64,000 nucleotides of DNA from Actinopolymorpha pittospori (GCF_014873875.1 NZ_JADBEM010000001.1:9176001-9240000), one strand, 5' to 3'. Shown: positions 48,720 through 58,189, counted from the stretch's first letter. Notes: a model not told the origin generated them from the letters alone. Made by a program: numbers and translations.

Positions 48720-51653
48720 GTGAGCACGGCAGCCCCGATCCAGCGGCTGGCGCGCAACGGAACTCTCAACCTGGCGGGGACGCTGGTAGGCGGCGCCGCG
48801 GGCATCGCCTTGGTGGTCGTCGTCACGAACGGCGTCCCTCAGGACGTCGCCGGGATCCTGTTCGCGGCCACTTCCTTCTTCCTGATCGTCACCGCGATCT
48901 CCGGCCTCGGCACCGATGTCGGCCTCGCCCACACCATCCAGCGGCAACTCACCGCCGGCAACCCGGCGGGCGCGCTCGCCACGGTGCGCATCGCGCTCCG
49001 ACCGGTGATCGCGCTGAGCGTCGTCGCCGCGGTGGCCGTGTGGGTGACCGCGCCCTGGTTGGCGGGGTTGCTCGGCAGCGACCCGGCGAACGGCGGACCC
49101 GCCACGATGGCGCAGATGCTGCGCGTGCTCGCGGTCGCGTTCCCCGTCGCCACGGCGTACGACACGATCCTCGCGGCCACCCGCGCGCACGAGACGATGC
49201 GGCCCAACGTCCTTGTCGAGAAGCTCGGCCGGCTCCCCGGCCAGATCCTGTGCGTGCTCGTCGCGGTGTGGCTCGACGCGGGTCCGGTCTGGCTCGCGGT
49301 GGCCTGGGCGGCGCCCTACGCCGTCGGCCTGGTCGGCATCGTGTGGTGGTACCGCACGATCACGACCTCGTTGCGTGGCCAGCCGGACGGATCCGGCGCC
49401 GAGGCTCCCGCGACGCTGGCGCACGACTTCTGGGGGTTCACGACGCCGCGCGCCTTCGGCCGGATCTGCCAGGTCGCCCTGCAACGCGCCGACATCGTCC
49501 TCGTCGCCGCTTTGCTCAGTCCACGTCACGCGGCCGTCTACACCGCGGCGACTCGCTTCCTCGTGCTCGGCCAACTCGGCATCCAGGCGATCCAGCAGGT
49601 CCTCCAGCCGCAACTGTCGGCGCTGTTCGCCCGCGGCGACGTCAACGGCGTGCGTGACGTCTTCTCGGCGTCCACCGCGTGGCTGATGGCGATGGCGTGG
49701 CCGATCTACCTCACCAGCGCGGTCGCGGCTCCGGTGTTGCTGAGCATCTTCGGCGGCGGCTACGAGGCCGGTCAGGCCACGGTCGTCATCCTCGCTCTCA
49801 CCATGCTCGCCACGACCGCGACCGGGTCGGTCGACATCGTCTTGTTGATGGCCGGACGCAGCCGGCAGAGCCTGGTCAACAACGCACTCGCCCTCGTCGT
49901 CGACCTGCTGCTCGTCGTCCTGCTCGTGCCCACGCTCGGCATCACCGGCGCGGCCATCGCCTGGGCGGCCGCCCTCGCCGTGCGGAACTCGCTGCCGATG
50001 TTGCAGGTGCGCCGGGCCTACGGCGTCATCTCCTTCGGCCCCGGCGTCGGCTGGGTGGCGGGCGCGGCGACACTGTGCTTCGGGCTCATCCCGCTGCTGA
50101 TCAGCCTGGTCGCCCCGATGACCGTCCCGGTCGTGGTGGCCTGGCTGGTGCCGATGTGCGCGCTGTACGCCCTCCTGCTGTGGAAGGGCCGGCGCCACCT
50201 CTACCTCGGTGCGTTCCGTTCCGTCCTGCCGGTCGCCCGCGTGGTCTCCCAGGTCCGGCGGGTCGCCGCGAGGGCGCGGCGGATCCTCGCGCCGGTCCTG
50301 GGCGGAGCCCTCGCGTTGGCGCGCGCGCTGCCGCTGCCCCGCCGGGCCCGGGTCGTGTTGTCCACCCTCGCCCTCCGCAAGCCAGGGTTGACGCAGGTTC
50401 GGCTCGACCACCTGCTGCTCGGCGTCCAGGACGGTGTGCCCGCCTCGGCGTACGCGGAGAGGTTCGACGACCTGCTCTGGGCGTCCACGCCGGTCACGCA
50501 TGGCCCACACGCCGAACTCCTGCGGCTGGCCGCGCGGTGTGAAGGGGCCCGCCCCACCGACGAGGCCATCCTCGCCTCGCCCTACGCCGAGCACGCACGC
50601 CGCTGCCTGCGCCTGTCCGGCCGCTACTTCTGGGCCACCGACGAAGCGGGCATCGTGGAGGTGGCGCGCTCCTTCCTGGCCCGCGCGGACCTGCCCGTCG
50701 CGGCGCCCGCTGGCTCGCGTCCGGTGACGGTGCACGCCTCAGGAGATCCGGCCATGACGGCCGCCGCCGGGACGCTGGCCCCGACAGCGGTGTCCCCGCC
50801 CCGCCCGGCACCGACGGCCCGGACCGGGCAGAGCTCCACCGCCGACCCGGTGCTGGTCGCTCCGATCCGCGACTCCGACTGCTACCAGGTACTCGACGGA
50901 CACCACCGGCTCGCGCTGCTCGCGCACCAGGGCGTCCCGACCGCCCAGGTCAAGGTCAAACGGCTCCCGGTGACCACACCGCTGCAGGACCTGCTCACCC
51001 AGATGAGCTGGATCGGCGGCAAGAAGGAGCTCTACCAGCCGGTCGACGCACCGGAACTCCGGCAGAGTTGGACGACGGTACGCCGCTGCCAGGACCGGCT
51101 CGCGCTGATGGACGGTCAGCTCGCGGCACTCGGCGCCGGCCCGGGCCACAGCTATCTCGACGTGGCGAGCTGCTACGGCTGGTTCGTCCAGCAGATGGCG
51201 GAGCGGGGATACGCCGCGCAGGGCGTTGAACGCGACCCGCTCGCGCCGCGGCTCGGCGCGGGCGTCTACGGGCTCGATCCCGGCCGGGTGAGCGTCGGCG
51301 ACGCGGTGGAGTTCCTACGCACGGCGCGCGAGGATGGCCGCCGCTTCGACGTCGTCTCCTGCTTCAGCCTCCTGCACCACTTCGTCCTCGGGCGGGGCGG
51401 CGGCACCAGCGCGGAGGAGCTCACCCAGCTCCTCGACTCGGTCACGGGCCGGGTGATGTTCCTCGACACCGGACAGGAGCACGAGGCGTGGTTCGCCCGG
51501 ACGCTGCGCGGCTGGGACGCCTCCCACATCGCGCGGTTCCTGACGACGTACACGACGTTCGACGAGGTGATCGACCTCGGCCCGGACCAGGACGCCGTGC
51601 CCCCCTACGCCGACAACTACGGTCGTCATCTCTTCGCCTGCGTACGGAGATAA
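48720..51653 (+). CDS. Wzx-type flippase fused to ParB-like and SAM-methyltransferase module
   Basis: One 977-residue open frame. Residues 1-500 form a polysaccharide flippase with about 14 hydrophobic segments (NGTLNLAGTLVGGAAGIALV, NNALALVVDLLLVVLLVP). A basic linker follows, then a soluble part of helices (LRLSGRYFWATDEAGIVEVA) and a ParB-N-like motif SDCYQVLDGHHRLALLAHQG (about 718-737). The last 200 residues are a class I methyltransferase: YLDVASCYGWFVQQMAERGY, GVERDP and CFSLLHHFVLG. Flippases normally lack such tails. GTG follows the wzz stop immediately, with GGGGGG upstream. Confidence 0.8.
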   Translation: MSTAAPIQRLARNGTLNLAGTLVGGAAGIALVVVVTNGVPQDVAGILFAATSFFLIVTAISGLGTDVGLAHTIQRQLTAGNPAGALATVRIALRPVIALSVVAAVAVWVTAPWLAGLLGSDPANGGPATMAQMLRVLAVAFPVATAYDTILAATRAHETMRPNVLVEKLGRLPGQILCVLVAVWLDAGPVWLAVAWAAPYAVGLVGIVWWYRTITTSLRGQPDGSGAEAPATLAHDFWGFTTPRAFGRICQVALQRADIVLVAALLSPRHAAVYTAATRFLVLGQLGIQAIQQVLQPQLSALFARGDVNGVRDVFSASTAWLMAMAWPIYLTSAVAAPVLLSIFGGGYEAGQATVVILALTMLATTATGSVDIVLLMAGRSRQSLVNNALALVVDLLLVVLLVPTLGITGAAIAWAAALAVRNSLPMLQVRRAYGVISFGPGVGWVAGAATLCFGLIPLLISLVAPMTVPVVVAWLVPMCALYALLLWKGRRHLYLGAFRSVLPVARVVSQVRRVAARARRILAPVLGGALALARALPLPRRARVVLSTLALRKPGLTQVRLDHLLLGVQDGVPASAYAERFDDLLWASTPVTHGPHAELLRLAARCEGARPTDEAILASPYAEHARRCLRLSGRYFWATDEAGIVEVARSFLARADLPVAAPAGSRPVTVHASGDPAMTAAAGTLAPTAVSPPRPAPTARTGQSSTADPVLVAPIRDSDCYQVLDGHHRLALLAHQGVPTAQVKVKRLPVTTPLQDLLTQMSWIGGKKELYQPVDAPELRQSWTTVRRCQDRLALMDGQLAALGAGPGHSYLDVASCYGWFVQQMAERGYAAQGVERDPLAPRLGAGVYGLDPGRVSVGDAVEFLRTAREDGRRFDVVSCFSLLHHFVLGRGGGTSAEELTQLLDSVTGRVMFLDTGQEHEAWFARTLRGWDASHIARFLTTYTTFDEVIDLGPDQDAVPPYADNYGRHLFACVRR

Positions 51654-51667
51654 CGCTCGGCCGGGGC

Positions 51668-52708
51668 CTACGGGTTGAAGTAGGGCAGCATCCCGGTCCT
51701 GCGGTAAGCCGTCAGCGACGCGGCCGAGGTGTCCACCCGGGTCACGCCGACCGTCCGGCCCACCGAACTGTTCCAATAGACCAGCGCCTTGATTGCCGGC
51801 CAGTACCTCGTCTGCTCGCCGAGTTGGGTGAACAAGGCGGCTTTGGCAGCTGGATTACCGGGCTGTTCCGCTACCCCCCACTCACCGAGCATGAGCGGCT
51901 TTCCGGGGGCGAAATTGGTTGCCCAGGTATAGAAGCCGGGCCAGTTCGGATACTCCGGGAAGGTGCGGTTGAAGAGATCCTCGATGCCGCCGCGATAGGC
52001 CCCGCTGCCGAAGATATAGGGGTCGTAGGCAATCCAGTCGACCACGTCATTACCGGGGTACATGTCTTCGAACCACGGCTCGCTTCCCCACCTCGGCAGG
52101 CCCACGTAGTTCATCACCGTCACGATCTGGTTGACACCGCGCGACCGCAACCGCAGAATCACGTGCCGGTACATGGCGCGGTAGTCGGTCGCCGTATAAC
52201 CCGAACCAGGGGTGGGGCGCACCTCTTCCTCGGGTTCGTGGTGGACGGTGAAGAAGAACTGTTGCCGGAAGTTGGCGTTCATGTAAGCCGCGAGCGCGTC
52301 GAGTTCGGCATTGGTCGCACCGGCCGCCACCTGGGCCCAGGTATGCCCGGCCTCGGGCTTGTAGTTGATCGAAAGTAGACGGTTCTTTCCAGGCTCGGTG
52401 GCCCGTTTGATCTGAGTGGGGGTGGGGAACCTCTCACCGGCCCGTTGGTAATAGTGCGAGATGTTGACCGTGCGCCCGATCTGGGTCTCGAAGTTCACCA
52501 GTGCCGCGTCCCAGGTCTCGCCGTTGAGCGGGTTGGACGCCACACCCCACCACGCACCACATCTCGGCACGAGCTTGGGGCCAACGCCACAGGTGCTCTT
52601 GACGGCCGGTCCCAAAGAGTCAGCGGGTGCGCTTTGGGCTGCTGCCTGGCTCGCGGCAAGCACGAGAACGAACGCGACGCCCAGCACTTTGACGAGCTTG
52701 CGAGACAC
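51668..52708 (-). CDS. Secreted glycoside hydrolase, GH26-like
   Basis: A 346-residue exported (beta/alpha)8 hydrolase. The signal peptide VSRKLVKVLGVAFVLVLAAS-QAAAQS is cleaved near residue 25. The acid/base Glu is in FFTVHHEPEEEV (about 165) and the nucleophile Glu in PLMLGEWGVAEQPG (about 275), the clan A pattern used by GH26 beta-mannanases. It could trim or release the locus polysaccharide. The GTG at 52708 has AGGAGGG 6 nt upstream and gives a clean signal peptide; the open frame extends 11 codons further. Confidence 0.83.
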   Translation of the reverse strand: MSRKLVKVLGVAFVLVLAASQAAAQSAPADSLGPAVKSTCGVGPKLVPRCGAWWGVASNPLNGETWDAALVNFETQIGRTVNISHYYQRAGERFPTPTQIKRATEPGKNRLLSINYKPEAGHTWAQVAAGATNAELDALAAYMNANFRQQFFFTVHHEPEEEVRPTPGSGYTATDYRAMYRHVILRLRSRGVNQIVTVMNYVGLPRWGSEPWFEDMYPGNDVVDWIAYDPYIFGSGAYRGGIEDLFNRTFPEYPNWPGFYTWATNFAPGKPLMLGEWGVAEQPGNPAAKAALFTQLGEQTRYWPAIKALVYWNSSVGRTVGVTRVDTSAASLTAYRRTGMLPYFNP

Positions 52709-53033
52709 GATGGCCCTCCTGTCGGGCATTTCCCTCACCATATGCGGGGAACCAGACCCGCCTCAGGCGAATGCGGAGGGCACTCAACCACGGAAGGGAG
52801 TGTGCGTGCCGAGAGGTCTAGCGGGTCATGCAGAAGGTGCCGGCTCCACGCACCCCCCGGGCGCGAAGCCGGCACCTCCGAAGCAGGGACTCGCCGTCTG
52901 CATGGAAAGTTGCAGCCGAGATCAAACCGTAACCTGATGGCCAGGAAGGCTCCCCGTTCGGGAAACGGAAAGGAACACCGCGGCCGCCGGCCATCGAATG
53001 CCCGGCGGATCGCCGGTCACACCGGTCGTGCGA
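52709..53033 (-). other. 325-bp leader/intergenic region between pth and the GH26 gene
   Basis: No gene is visible. In the direction of the GH26 gene it contains an 11-bp perfect stem (52835-52845 with 52867-52877) around a GC-rich loop, preceded by an A/T-richer part (52895-52935). The hairpin could be a terminator or a structured leader. No known riboswitch pattern was recognised. Confidence 0.5.
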
Positions 53034-53618
53034 TCAGACGTGGTAGGAGTTCTGCGACTGTTCCAGGCCCGCGGTGACGAGTGACTCCACCGCGTCGGCG
53101 GCACGGTCGAGGAAGAACGGGAGTTCCTTGCGTTCGGTCGAGCCGAACGGCGAGAGCACGAAGTCGGCCGGGTCCTGCCGTCCGGGCGGTCGGCCGATGC
53201 CGCAGCGGACGCGAAGGAAGTCGCCGGTCCCGAGGGACCGGCGGATCGAACGGAGCCCGTTGTGGCCGTTGTCGCCGCCGCCCATCTTCAGCCGGAGCGC
53301 GGCGAACGGAATGTCGAGTTCGTCATGGACGACGACGATCTGGTCGGGCTCGACCTTGTAGAAGGTGGCCAGGCTGGCGACCGACCCACCGGACTCGTTC
53401 ATGTACGAACGAGGCGTCGCGAGGACCGCTCGGACGCCCGGAAGCCCGCCGAGTCGGCCCTCGAGCACCTCGGCCCGCCCGCGTGGGTGGGGCCGCAGCC
53501 TCCCACCCATCCGCTCGGCCAGCAGGTCGACGACCTGGTGGCCGATGTTGTGTCGATGTGCGGCATACGTGGGCCCGGGATTGCCCAGGCCCACCACCAG
53601 CCAGGGACTGTCCGCCAT
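53034..53618 (-). CDS. pth: Peptidyl-tRNA hydrolase
   Basis: A 194-residue Pth that frees tRNA from dropped-off peptidyl-tRNA. Signature blocks are WLVVGLGNPGPTYAAHRHNIG with catalytic His, TPRSYMNESGGSV, VVVHDELDIPFAALRLKMGG with catalytic Asp, and GGDNGHNGLRSI. It is the last gene of the core run glmU-prs-rplY-pth on the minus strand. In related genomes mfd follows; here the polysaccharide region intervenes. Confidence 0.96.
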   Translation of the reverse strand: MADSPWLVVGLGNPGPTYAAHRHNIGHQVVDLLAERMGGRLRPHPRGRAEVLEGRLGGLPGVRAVLATPRSYMNESGGSVASLATFYKVEPDQIVVVHDELDIPFAALRLKMGGGDNGHNGLRSIRRSLGTGDFLRVRCGIGRPPGRQDPADFVLSPFGSTERKELPFFLDRAADAVESLVTAGLEQSQNSYHV

Positions 53619-53642
53619 GGCTGCCCGTCGCGCCCGCGCCTA

Positions 53643-54290
53643 CTACTGGCCTTCGGCCGCGGTCTCGCCGCCCTCTTCGGCAGCGGGAGCCTCGGCGGCC
53701 TCGGCAGCCTCACCGGCGCCGGCCTCGGCGAGCTCACCCTCGACCTGCTCCGCGGTCGGCGCCGCGGCGATGTTGACGATCAGGGTCTCGGCGTCGAGCT
53801 GCATCGCGGTGCCGGCCGGGAGGACGATGTCCTTGGCCAGGATCTGCGTGCCGACCGCGACGCCCTCGATCGAGACCTGGATCTCGCTCGGGATGTGGGT
53901 CGCCTCGGTCTCCACCGACAGGGTGGTGTGCTCGAGCGCCACCAGGCTGCCCGGTCCTGCCTCGCCGACCAGCGTGACGGGGACCTCGACGACGACCTTC
54001 TCGCCCCGCTTCACGATGAGCAGATCGACATGCTCGAGGAAGCCCTTGATCGGGTCGCGCTGGACCTGCTTGGGAATCGCCAGCTCGCTGCGATCACCGA
54101 GGTCCACGTCGAAGAGCGCGTTGGACGTCTTGAGCGCGAGCATCAGCTCGTGACCCGGCAGCGTGACGTGCACTGGAGCACTGCCGTGGCCGTACAACAC
54201 GGCGGGCACGAGACCCGCGCGTCGGATCCGTCGTGCCGCACCCTTACCGAACTCAGTGCGGGACTCGGCCTTGATCTTGACCTCGGACAC
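53643..54290 (-). CDS. rplY: 50S ribosomal protein L25, Ctc/TL5 form
   Basis: A 215-residue two-domain L25 that binds 5S rRNA. The N-terminal domain is KIKAESRTEFGKGAARRIRRAGLVPAVLYG. The beta-rich C-terminal domain runs to about 185 (HIPSEIQVSIEGVAVGTQILAKDI), followed by an acidic Ala/Glu tail (EGELAEAGAGEAAEAAEAPA). E. coli L25 lacks the second domain; actinobacteria have it. 24 nt separate it from pth. Confidence 0.96.
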   Translation of the reverse strand: MSEVKIKAESRTEFGKGAARRIRRAGLVPAVLYGHGSAPVHVTLPGHELMLALKTSNALFDVDLGDRSELAIPKQVQRDPIKGFLEHVDLLIVKRGEKVVVEVPVTLVGEAGPGSLVALEHTTLSVETEATHIPSEIQVSIEGVAVGTQILAKDIVLPAGTAMQLDAETLIVNIAAAPTAEQVEGELAEAGAGEAAEAAEAPAAEEGGETAAEGQ

Positions 54291-54523
54291 GGAAGTTAAC
54301 TCCTCGAAAGAACGGGCGGCGTCGGGCTGCGGGCGATGGCTGCTCGGCGGCGCACGAGTCCGAGACCGCGTCGATCACGGAGCCGGTGTCGGGCGTCCCT
54401 CGCCGAGGCAACCGGGAAAGAATACCCTCTGTCGTGTTTCTGGTCGCGCAGGGGGCTGTCGACCCTATCGCAGCGCCGTGCCCGCCGCGAGCCGCGCGAG
54501 GCTGTACGACCGGGGTCGTACCC
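54291..54523 (-). other. 233-bp gap between prs and rplY
   Basis: No gene is seen. It should carry the rplY-pth promoter. AGTTAACTTCCG lies right before the rplY start, without a clear Shine-Dalgarno; no terminator with a good stem was found for prs. Confidence 0.4.
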
Positions 54524-55504
54524 TCAGCTGACCCCGCCGAAAAGGCTGGTGACCGAACCGTCTTCGAAAACCTCGCGAATCGCCCGCGCGATCAACGGCG
54601 CGATCGACAGCACGGTCAGCGAGTCGAAGCGGCGTTCCTGCGGAATCGGCAGGGTGTTGGTCACGACGACCTCGCGGATCCGGGCGTTCTTGAGCCGGTC
54701 CACCGCCGGGTCGGAGAGGACACCGTGCGTCGCGGCCACGATCACGTCGGAGGCGCCGGCGTCGAGCAGGGCATCCGACGCCTTCACGACCGTGCCGCCG
54801 GTGTCGATCATGTCGTCGACCACGACGCAGGTGCGTCCCTCGACCTCACCGACGACGCGGTTGGCGACGACGGAGTTGGGGACGTTCACGTCGCGGGTCT
54901 TGTGGATGAACGCCAGCGGGCAGCCGCCCAGCCGGTCGGCCCACTGCTCGGCGACCCGCACCCGGCCGGAGTCGGGGGCGACCACCGTGAGCAGGGACGT
55001 GTCGACCCGGGTCTCGATGTAGCTCGACAGCACCGGCAGCGCCAGCAGGTGGTCGACCGGGCCGTCGAAGAAGCCCTGCGTCTGGGCGGTGTGCAGGTCG
55101 ACCGCCATCAGCCGGTCGGCACCCGCGGTGTGGAACAGGTCGGCCATCAGCCGCGCCGAGATCGGCTCCCGGCCGCGGTGTTTCTTGTCCTGCCGGGCAT
55201 ATCCGTAGAAAGGGGTCACCATGGTGATGCGCTTGGCGGAGGCCCGCTTGAGCGCGTCCGTCATGATCAGCTGCTCCATGATCCACTCGTTGATCGGAGC
55301 CGAGTGACTCTGGATCACGAAGGCGTCGCAGCCGCGAACGGACTCCTCGAAGCGCACGTAGGTCTCGCCGTTGGCGAAGTTGTACGACGTGGTCGGCACG
55401 AGATCGACCTCGAGCAACTCGGCCACCTCGCGCGCGAGTTCAGGATGAGCCCGACCCGAGAAGAGCATCAGGTTCTTCTGGGTGGTGCGCTTCATCCCGG
55501 TCAC
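54524..55504 (-). CDS. prs: Ribose-phosphate diphosphokinase (PRPP synthetase)
   Basis: A 326-residue class I PRPP synthetase. It makes PRPP from ribose 5-phosphate and ATP for nucleotide, His and Trp synthesis. Present are FSGRAHPELAREVAELL, the flexible-loop RQDKKHRGREPISAR, the divalent-cation/ATP block DLHTAQTQGFFDGPVDHL and the PRPP loop CVVVDDMIDTGGTVVKAS. The start overlaps the glmU stop by 4 nt (54524-55504 with 55501), so both are translated together. Confidence 0.97.
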   Translation of the reverse strand: MTGMKRTTQKNLMLFSGRAHPELAREVAELLEVDLVPTTSYNFANGETYVRFEESVRGCDAFVIQSHSAPINEWIMEQLIMTDALKRASAKRITMVTPFYGYARQDKKHRGREPISARLMADLFHTAGADRLMAVDLHTAQTQGFFDGPVDHLLALPVLSSYIETRVDTSLLTVVAPDSGRVRVAEQWADRLGGCPLAFIHKTRDVNVPNSVVANRVVGEVEGRTCVVVDDMIDTGGTVVKASDALLDAGASDVIVAATHGVLSDPAVDRLKNARIREVVVTNTLPIPQERRFDSLTVLSIAPLIARAIREVFEDGSVTSLFGGVS

Positions 55505-57012
55505 TGCTCGCTCCTGTCCGATGCTCCATCAACATCGCCAGTCTGCCTCTCCTGGCGCGCGGGCGCATCAGCGGTGTCCGTCTGCTGCCCGGCGGCGCGG
55601 GCGGCCGCCTCCGCCGTAGGGGTGCCGGCACGCTTGCGGGCCACCCAGCCGGCGACGTTGCGCTGCTGCCCCCTGGCCACGGCGAGCTCGCCGGGGCCGA
55701 CGTCCTTCACCACGGTCGAGCCGGCCGCGATATAGGCGCCGTCGGCGATCTTGCGGGGTGCGACGAGCACGGAGTCGCTGCCCACGAAGGAGTGGCTGCC
55801 GACCTCTGTGCGGTTCTTGTGCACTCCGTCGTAGTTGGCGAAGATCGTGCCGGCCCCGATGTTGGTGGCCGCGCCGATCGTGGCGTCGCCGACGTAGCTC
55901 AGGTGCGGCACCTTGGCGCCCGGACCGATCTCGGCGTTCTTGGTCTCGACGAACGTGCCGATCTTGCCCGCTTCGCCCAGGTTGGTACCGGGCCGGAGGT
56001 AGGCGAAGGGCCCGACGTTCGCGCCGGCGCCGATCACCGCCCCCTCACCGTGCGTGCGGACCACCCGTGCGTCAGGGCCGACGGTGGTGTCGGTGAGCGT
56101 GGTGTCGGGGCCGACGTGCGCGCCCGCGGCCACCGTGGTGGCTCCCCGAAGCTGCGTCTGGGGGTACAGCGTGACGTCGGGTTCGAGCGTCACCGACGCG
56201 TCGACCCACGTGGTGGCCGGGTCGATGACGGTGACCCCGGAGCGCATCCAGGCGGTGAGGATCCGCTCGTTGAGCAGCCGGCCGAGTTCGGCGAGCTGCA
56301 CCCGGTCGTTGACGCCGAGGATCTCGCTGTCGTCCTCGGCGACCACGGCGTCGACCCGGTGACCCTCCGCACGCAGGATGCCGAGAACGTCGGTGAGGTA
56401 CTCCTCACCCTGGGAGTTGTCAGAGCTGAGCTTGCCGAGCGCGTCGGCCAGCAACACGGCGTCGAACGCGAACATCCCGGAGTTGATCTCGGCGACCGCG
56501 CGCTGCTCGTCGGTCGCGTCCCGGTGCTCGACGATGCCCTCGACCGAGCCGTCCGGCGCGCGCAGGATGCGGCCGTAGCCGGTGGGGTCGGGGACGACCG
56601 CGGTCAGCACGGTCGCGGCGGCACCCCGCTCCTGGTGCGTCGCCAGGAGGGCGCGGAGGGTGTCGGGGGTCAGCAGGGGAACGTCACCGTTGGTCACGAC
56701 GACGGTGCCGGCCAGTGGGGGCAGTGCCTCGAGGGCGGTCCGGACGGCGTGTCCAGTGCCGAGTTGCTCGGCCTGGACGACCGGGCGGGCGGTGGGGTCC
56801 AGGGCGGCGAGGTGGGCCGTCACCTGGTCCCGGCCGTGTCCGACGACCACCACGAGGTGCCCGGGCTCCAGCGCACGGCCGGCCGCGGTGGCATGGCCGA
56901 CCAGGCTTCGCCCGCCGAGCTCGTGGAGCATCTTGGGGGTCCGGGACTTCATCCGCTTCCCCTCACCGGCGGCGAGGACGATGACGGCAGCCGGCTTCAC
57001 AGTCGCGATCAC
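55501..57012 (-). CDS. glmU: Bifunctional GlmU (uridyltransferase/acetyltransferase)
   Basis: A 503-residue enzyme of UDP-GlcNAc synthesis. The N-terminal pyrophosphorylase begins VIVLAAGEGKRMKSRTPKML. GTGHAVRTALEAL and VVTNGDVPLL bind UTP and Mg. The C-terminal left-handed beta-helix has hexapeptides (TNIGAGTIFANYDGVHKNRT) with acetyl-CoA and GlcN-1-P residues. A 40-residue Ala/Gly-rich tail (PTAEAAARAAGQQTD) ends it. It heads glmU-prs, feeding peptidoglycan and polymer precursors. Confidence 0.97.
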   Translation of the reverse strand: MIATVKPAAVIVLAAGEGKRMKSRTPKMLHELGGRSLVGHATAAGRALEPGHLVVVVGHGRDQVTAHLAALDPTARPVVQAEQLGTGHAVRTALEALPPLAGTVVVTNGDVPLLTPDTLRALLATHQERGAAATVLTAVVPDPTGYGRILRAPDGSVEGIVEHRDATDEQRAVAEINSGMFAFDAVLLADALGKLSSDNSQGEEYLTDVLGILRAEGHRVDAVVAEDDSEILGVNDRVQLAELGRLLNERILTAWMRSGVTVIDPATTWVDASVTLEPDVTLYPQTQLRGATTVAAGAHVGPDTTLTDTTVGPDARVVRTHGEGAVIGAGANVGPFAYLRPGTNLGEAGKIGTFVETKNAEIGPGAKVPHLSYVGDATIGAATNIGAGTIFANYDGVHKNRTEVGSHSFVGSDSVLVAPRKIADGAYIAAGSTVVKDVGPGELAVARGQQRNVAGWVARKRAGTPTAEAAARAAGQQTDTADAPARQERQTGDVDGASDRSEQ

Positions 57013-57132
57013 GCGGATGTACTCCTCGGCGTCGCGGGCAGGTTCGGCCCGAGCATATCCGTGCGACCGCGCCGACGTGGCCGCGCCCGGCCGTCACGGG
57101 TCGAAGGTCCGAGGAGCGTCCGCCCCGGACGG

Positions 57133-58095
57133 TCAGAGCAGTCGCTGGCGGCGTCGCCACACGGTCGGTGGCTGGCCCGTCCGCTCGCGGAACACCCGGG
57201 AGAAGTAGTTGGCGTCGACGAAGCCAGAGCGGTGCGCGACCTGGGCCACGGTGAGCGGGGTGGCGCGCAACAGCCCGCGGGCCCGCTCGATCCGCTGCTC
57301 CAGGACCCACTCCATCGGCGAACGCCGAAAGTGCGCCACGAACCTGCGGCTCAAGGTGGCTCCGCTGCACCCACCCACCTCAGCGAGCACCGTCACGGTC
57401 AGGCGGTCGGCGAGGTGGTTCTCGACGTAGGCCAGGACTCGCTGGAGTTCGTCCGGCGCAGCGCCGAACGGGTCCGGCCCGGCCGCGGGCGCGACGTCTC
57501 GCCGGGAGGCGAGTTCGGTCAGTTCGCCGGCGAGCATGGTGCCGAGCGCCCGGACGAGGCTCTCCGACGGCGTTCCTCGCCGCCAGACCTCCACGGCGTA
57601 CGCGCTCAGCTGGGCCAGACCCGGTGCCGCGTCGGCAGTCGTGGCCAGCACATGGCCACCGAGGAACGGCTCGCCGTCGCGCCGCCAGCCGCAGCCGGCA
57701 TGGGGATGCAGGGGATCGTGCGGCACGGAGGGCTCCACCGGATGCCCCTCGTCGTGCTGGGGAACGAGATGGACGCCGAGCATCAGGAACGGGTCGACGT
57801 CGGCGGCGGCGTAACAGATCCGGTGGCCCCAGGGCAGCACGAGGAGTACGCCGGGGGTGAGTGCGTACCGCACGCCGTTGACCCAGACCTCCCCCTGCCC
57901 CGCCCGGCACCAGGCCACCATGCGCGACTCGACCCGGGAGAAGCCGAACCGCTCACCGGGACCGAACTGCACGGCGTTCGCCTGCAGCAGCGCGGGAAAC
58001 GCCGGACGCGCCGACGGGACGGCGACCGCCGACCCCACCTCGGACGGGCCCAGCGGCGTCGCCAGCGTCAGCGTGGCCGGCACTGGACCTGTCAT
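57133..58095 (-). CDS. AraC-family transcriptional regulator
   Basis: A 320-residue regulator with an N-terminal cupin-like sensor domain (VWVNGVRYALTPGVLLVLPWG) and a C-terminal double HTH: LADRLTVTVLAEVGGCSGATLSRRFVAHF and VAQVAHRSGFVDANYFSRVFRERTGQPPTVWR. It is divergent from the PhyH gene, start to start 94 bp apart, so it probably controls the catabolic operon at 58.2-63.9 kb by sensing a sugar-like inducer. That link is inferred. Confidence 0.92.
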   Translation of the reverse strand: MTGPVPATLTLATPLGPSEVGSAVAVPSARPAFPALLQANAVQFGPGERFGFSRVESRMVAWCRAGQGEVWVNGVRYALTPGVLLVLPWGHRICYAAADVDPFLMLGVHLVPQHDEGHPVEPSVPHDPLHPHAGCGWRRDGEPFLGGHVLATTADAAPGLAQLSAYAVEVWRRGTPSESLVRALGTMLAGELTELASRRDVAPAAGPDPFGAAPDELQRVLAYVENHLADRLTVTVLAEVGGCSGATLSRRFVAHFRRSPMEWVLEQRIERARGLLRATPLTVAQVAHRSGFVDANYFSRVFRERTGQPPTVWRRRQRLL

Positions 58096-58189
58096 GAGCG
58101 GATCCTCCAGTCATCGACAGCTCAGGCCATGTCACCAAACCGTGACCCGTGGTGATCTGGACTCCGACGGCTCGACACGGGAGCGCCCT

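Noticed and set aside
46692..50735. A 1347-codon minus-strand open frame across the Wzz and flippase genes
   Set aside because: It is Arg/Gly/Asp/Glu-rich with no motif, and the plus-strand genes in the same interval carry clear membrane and domain patterns.
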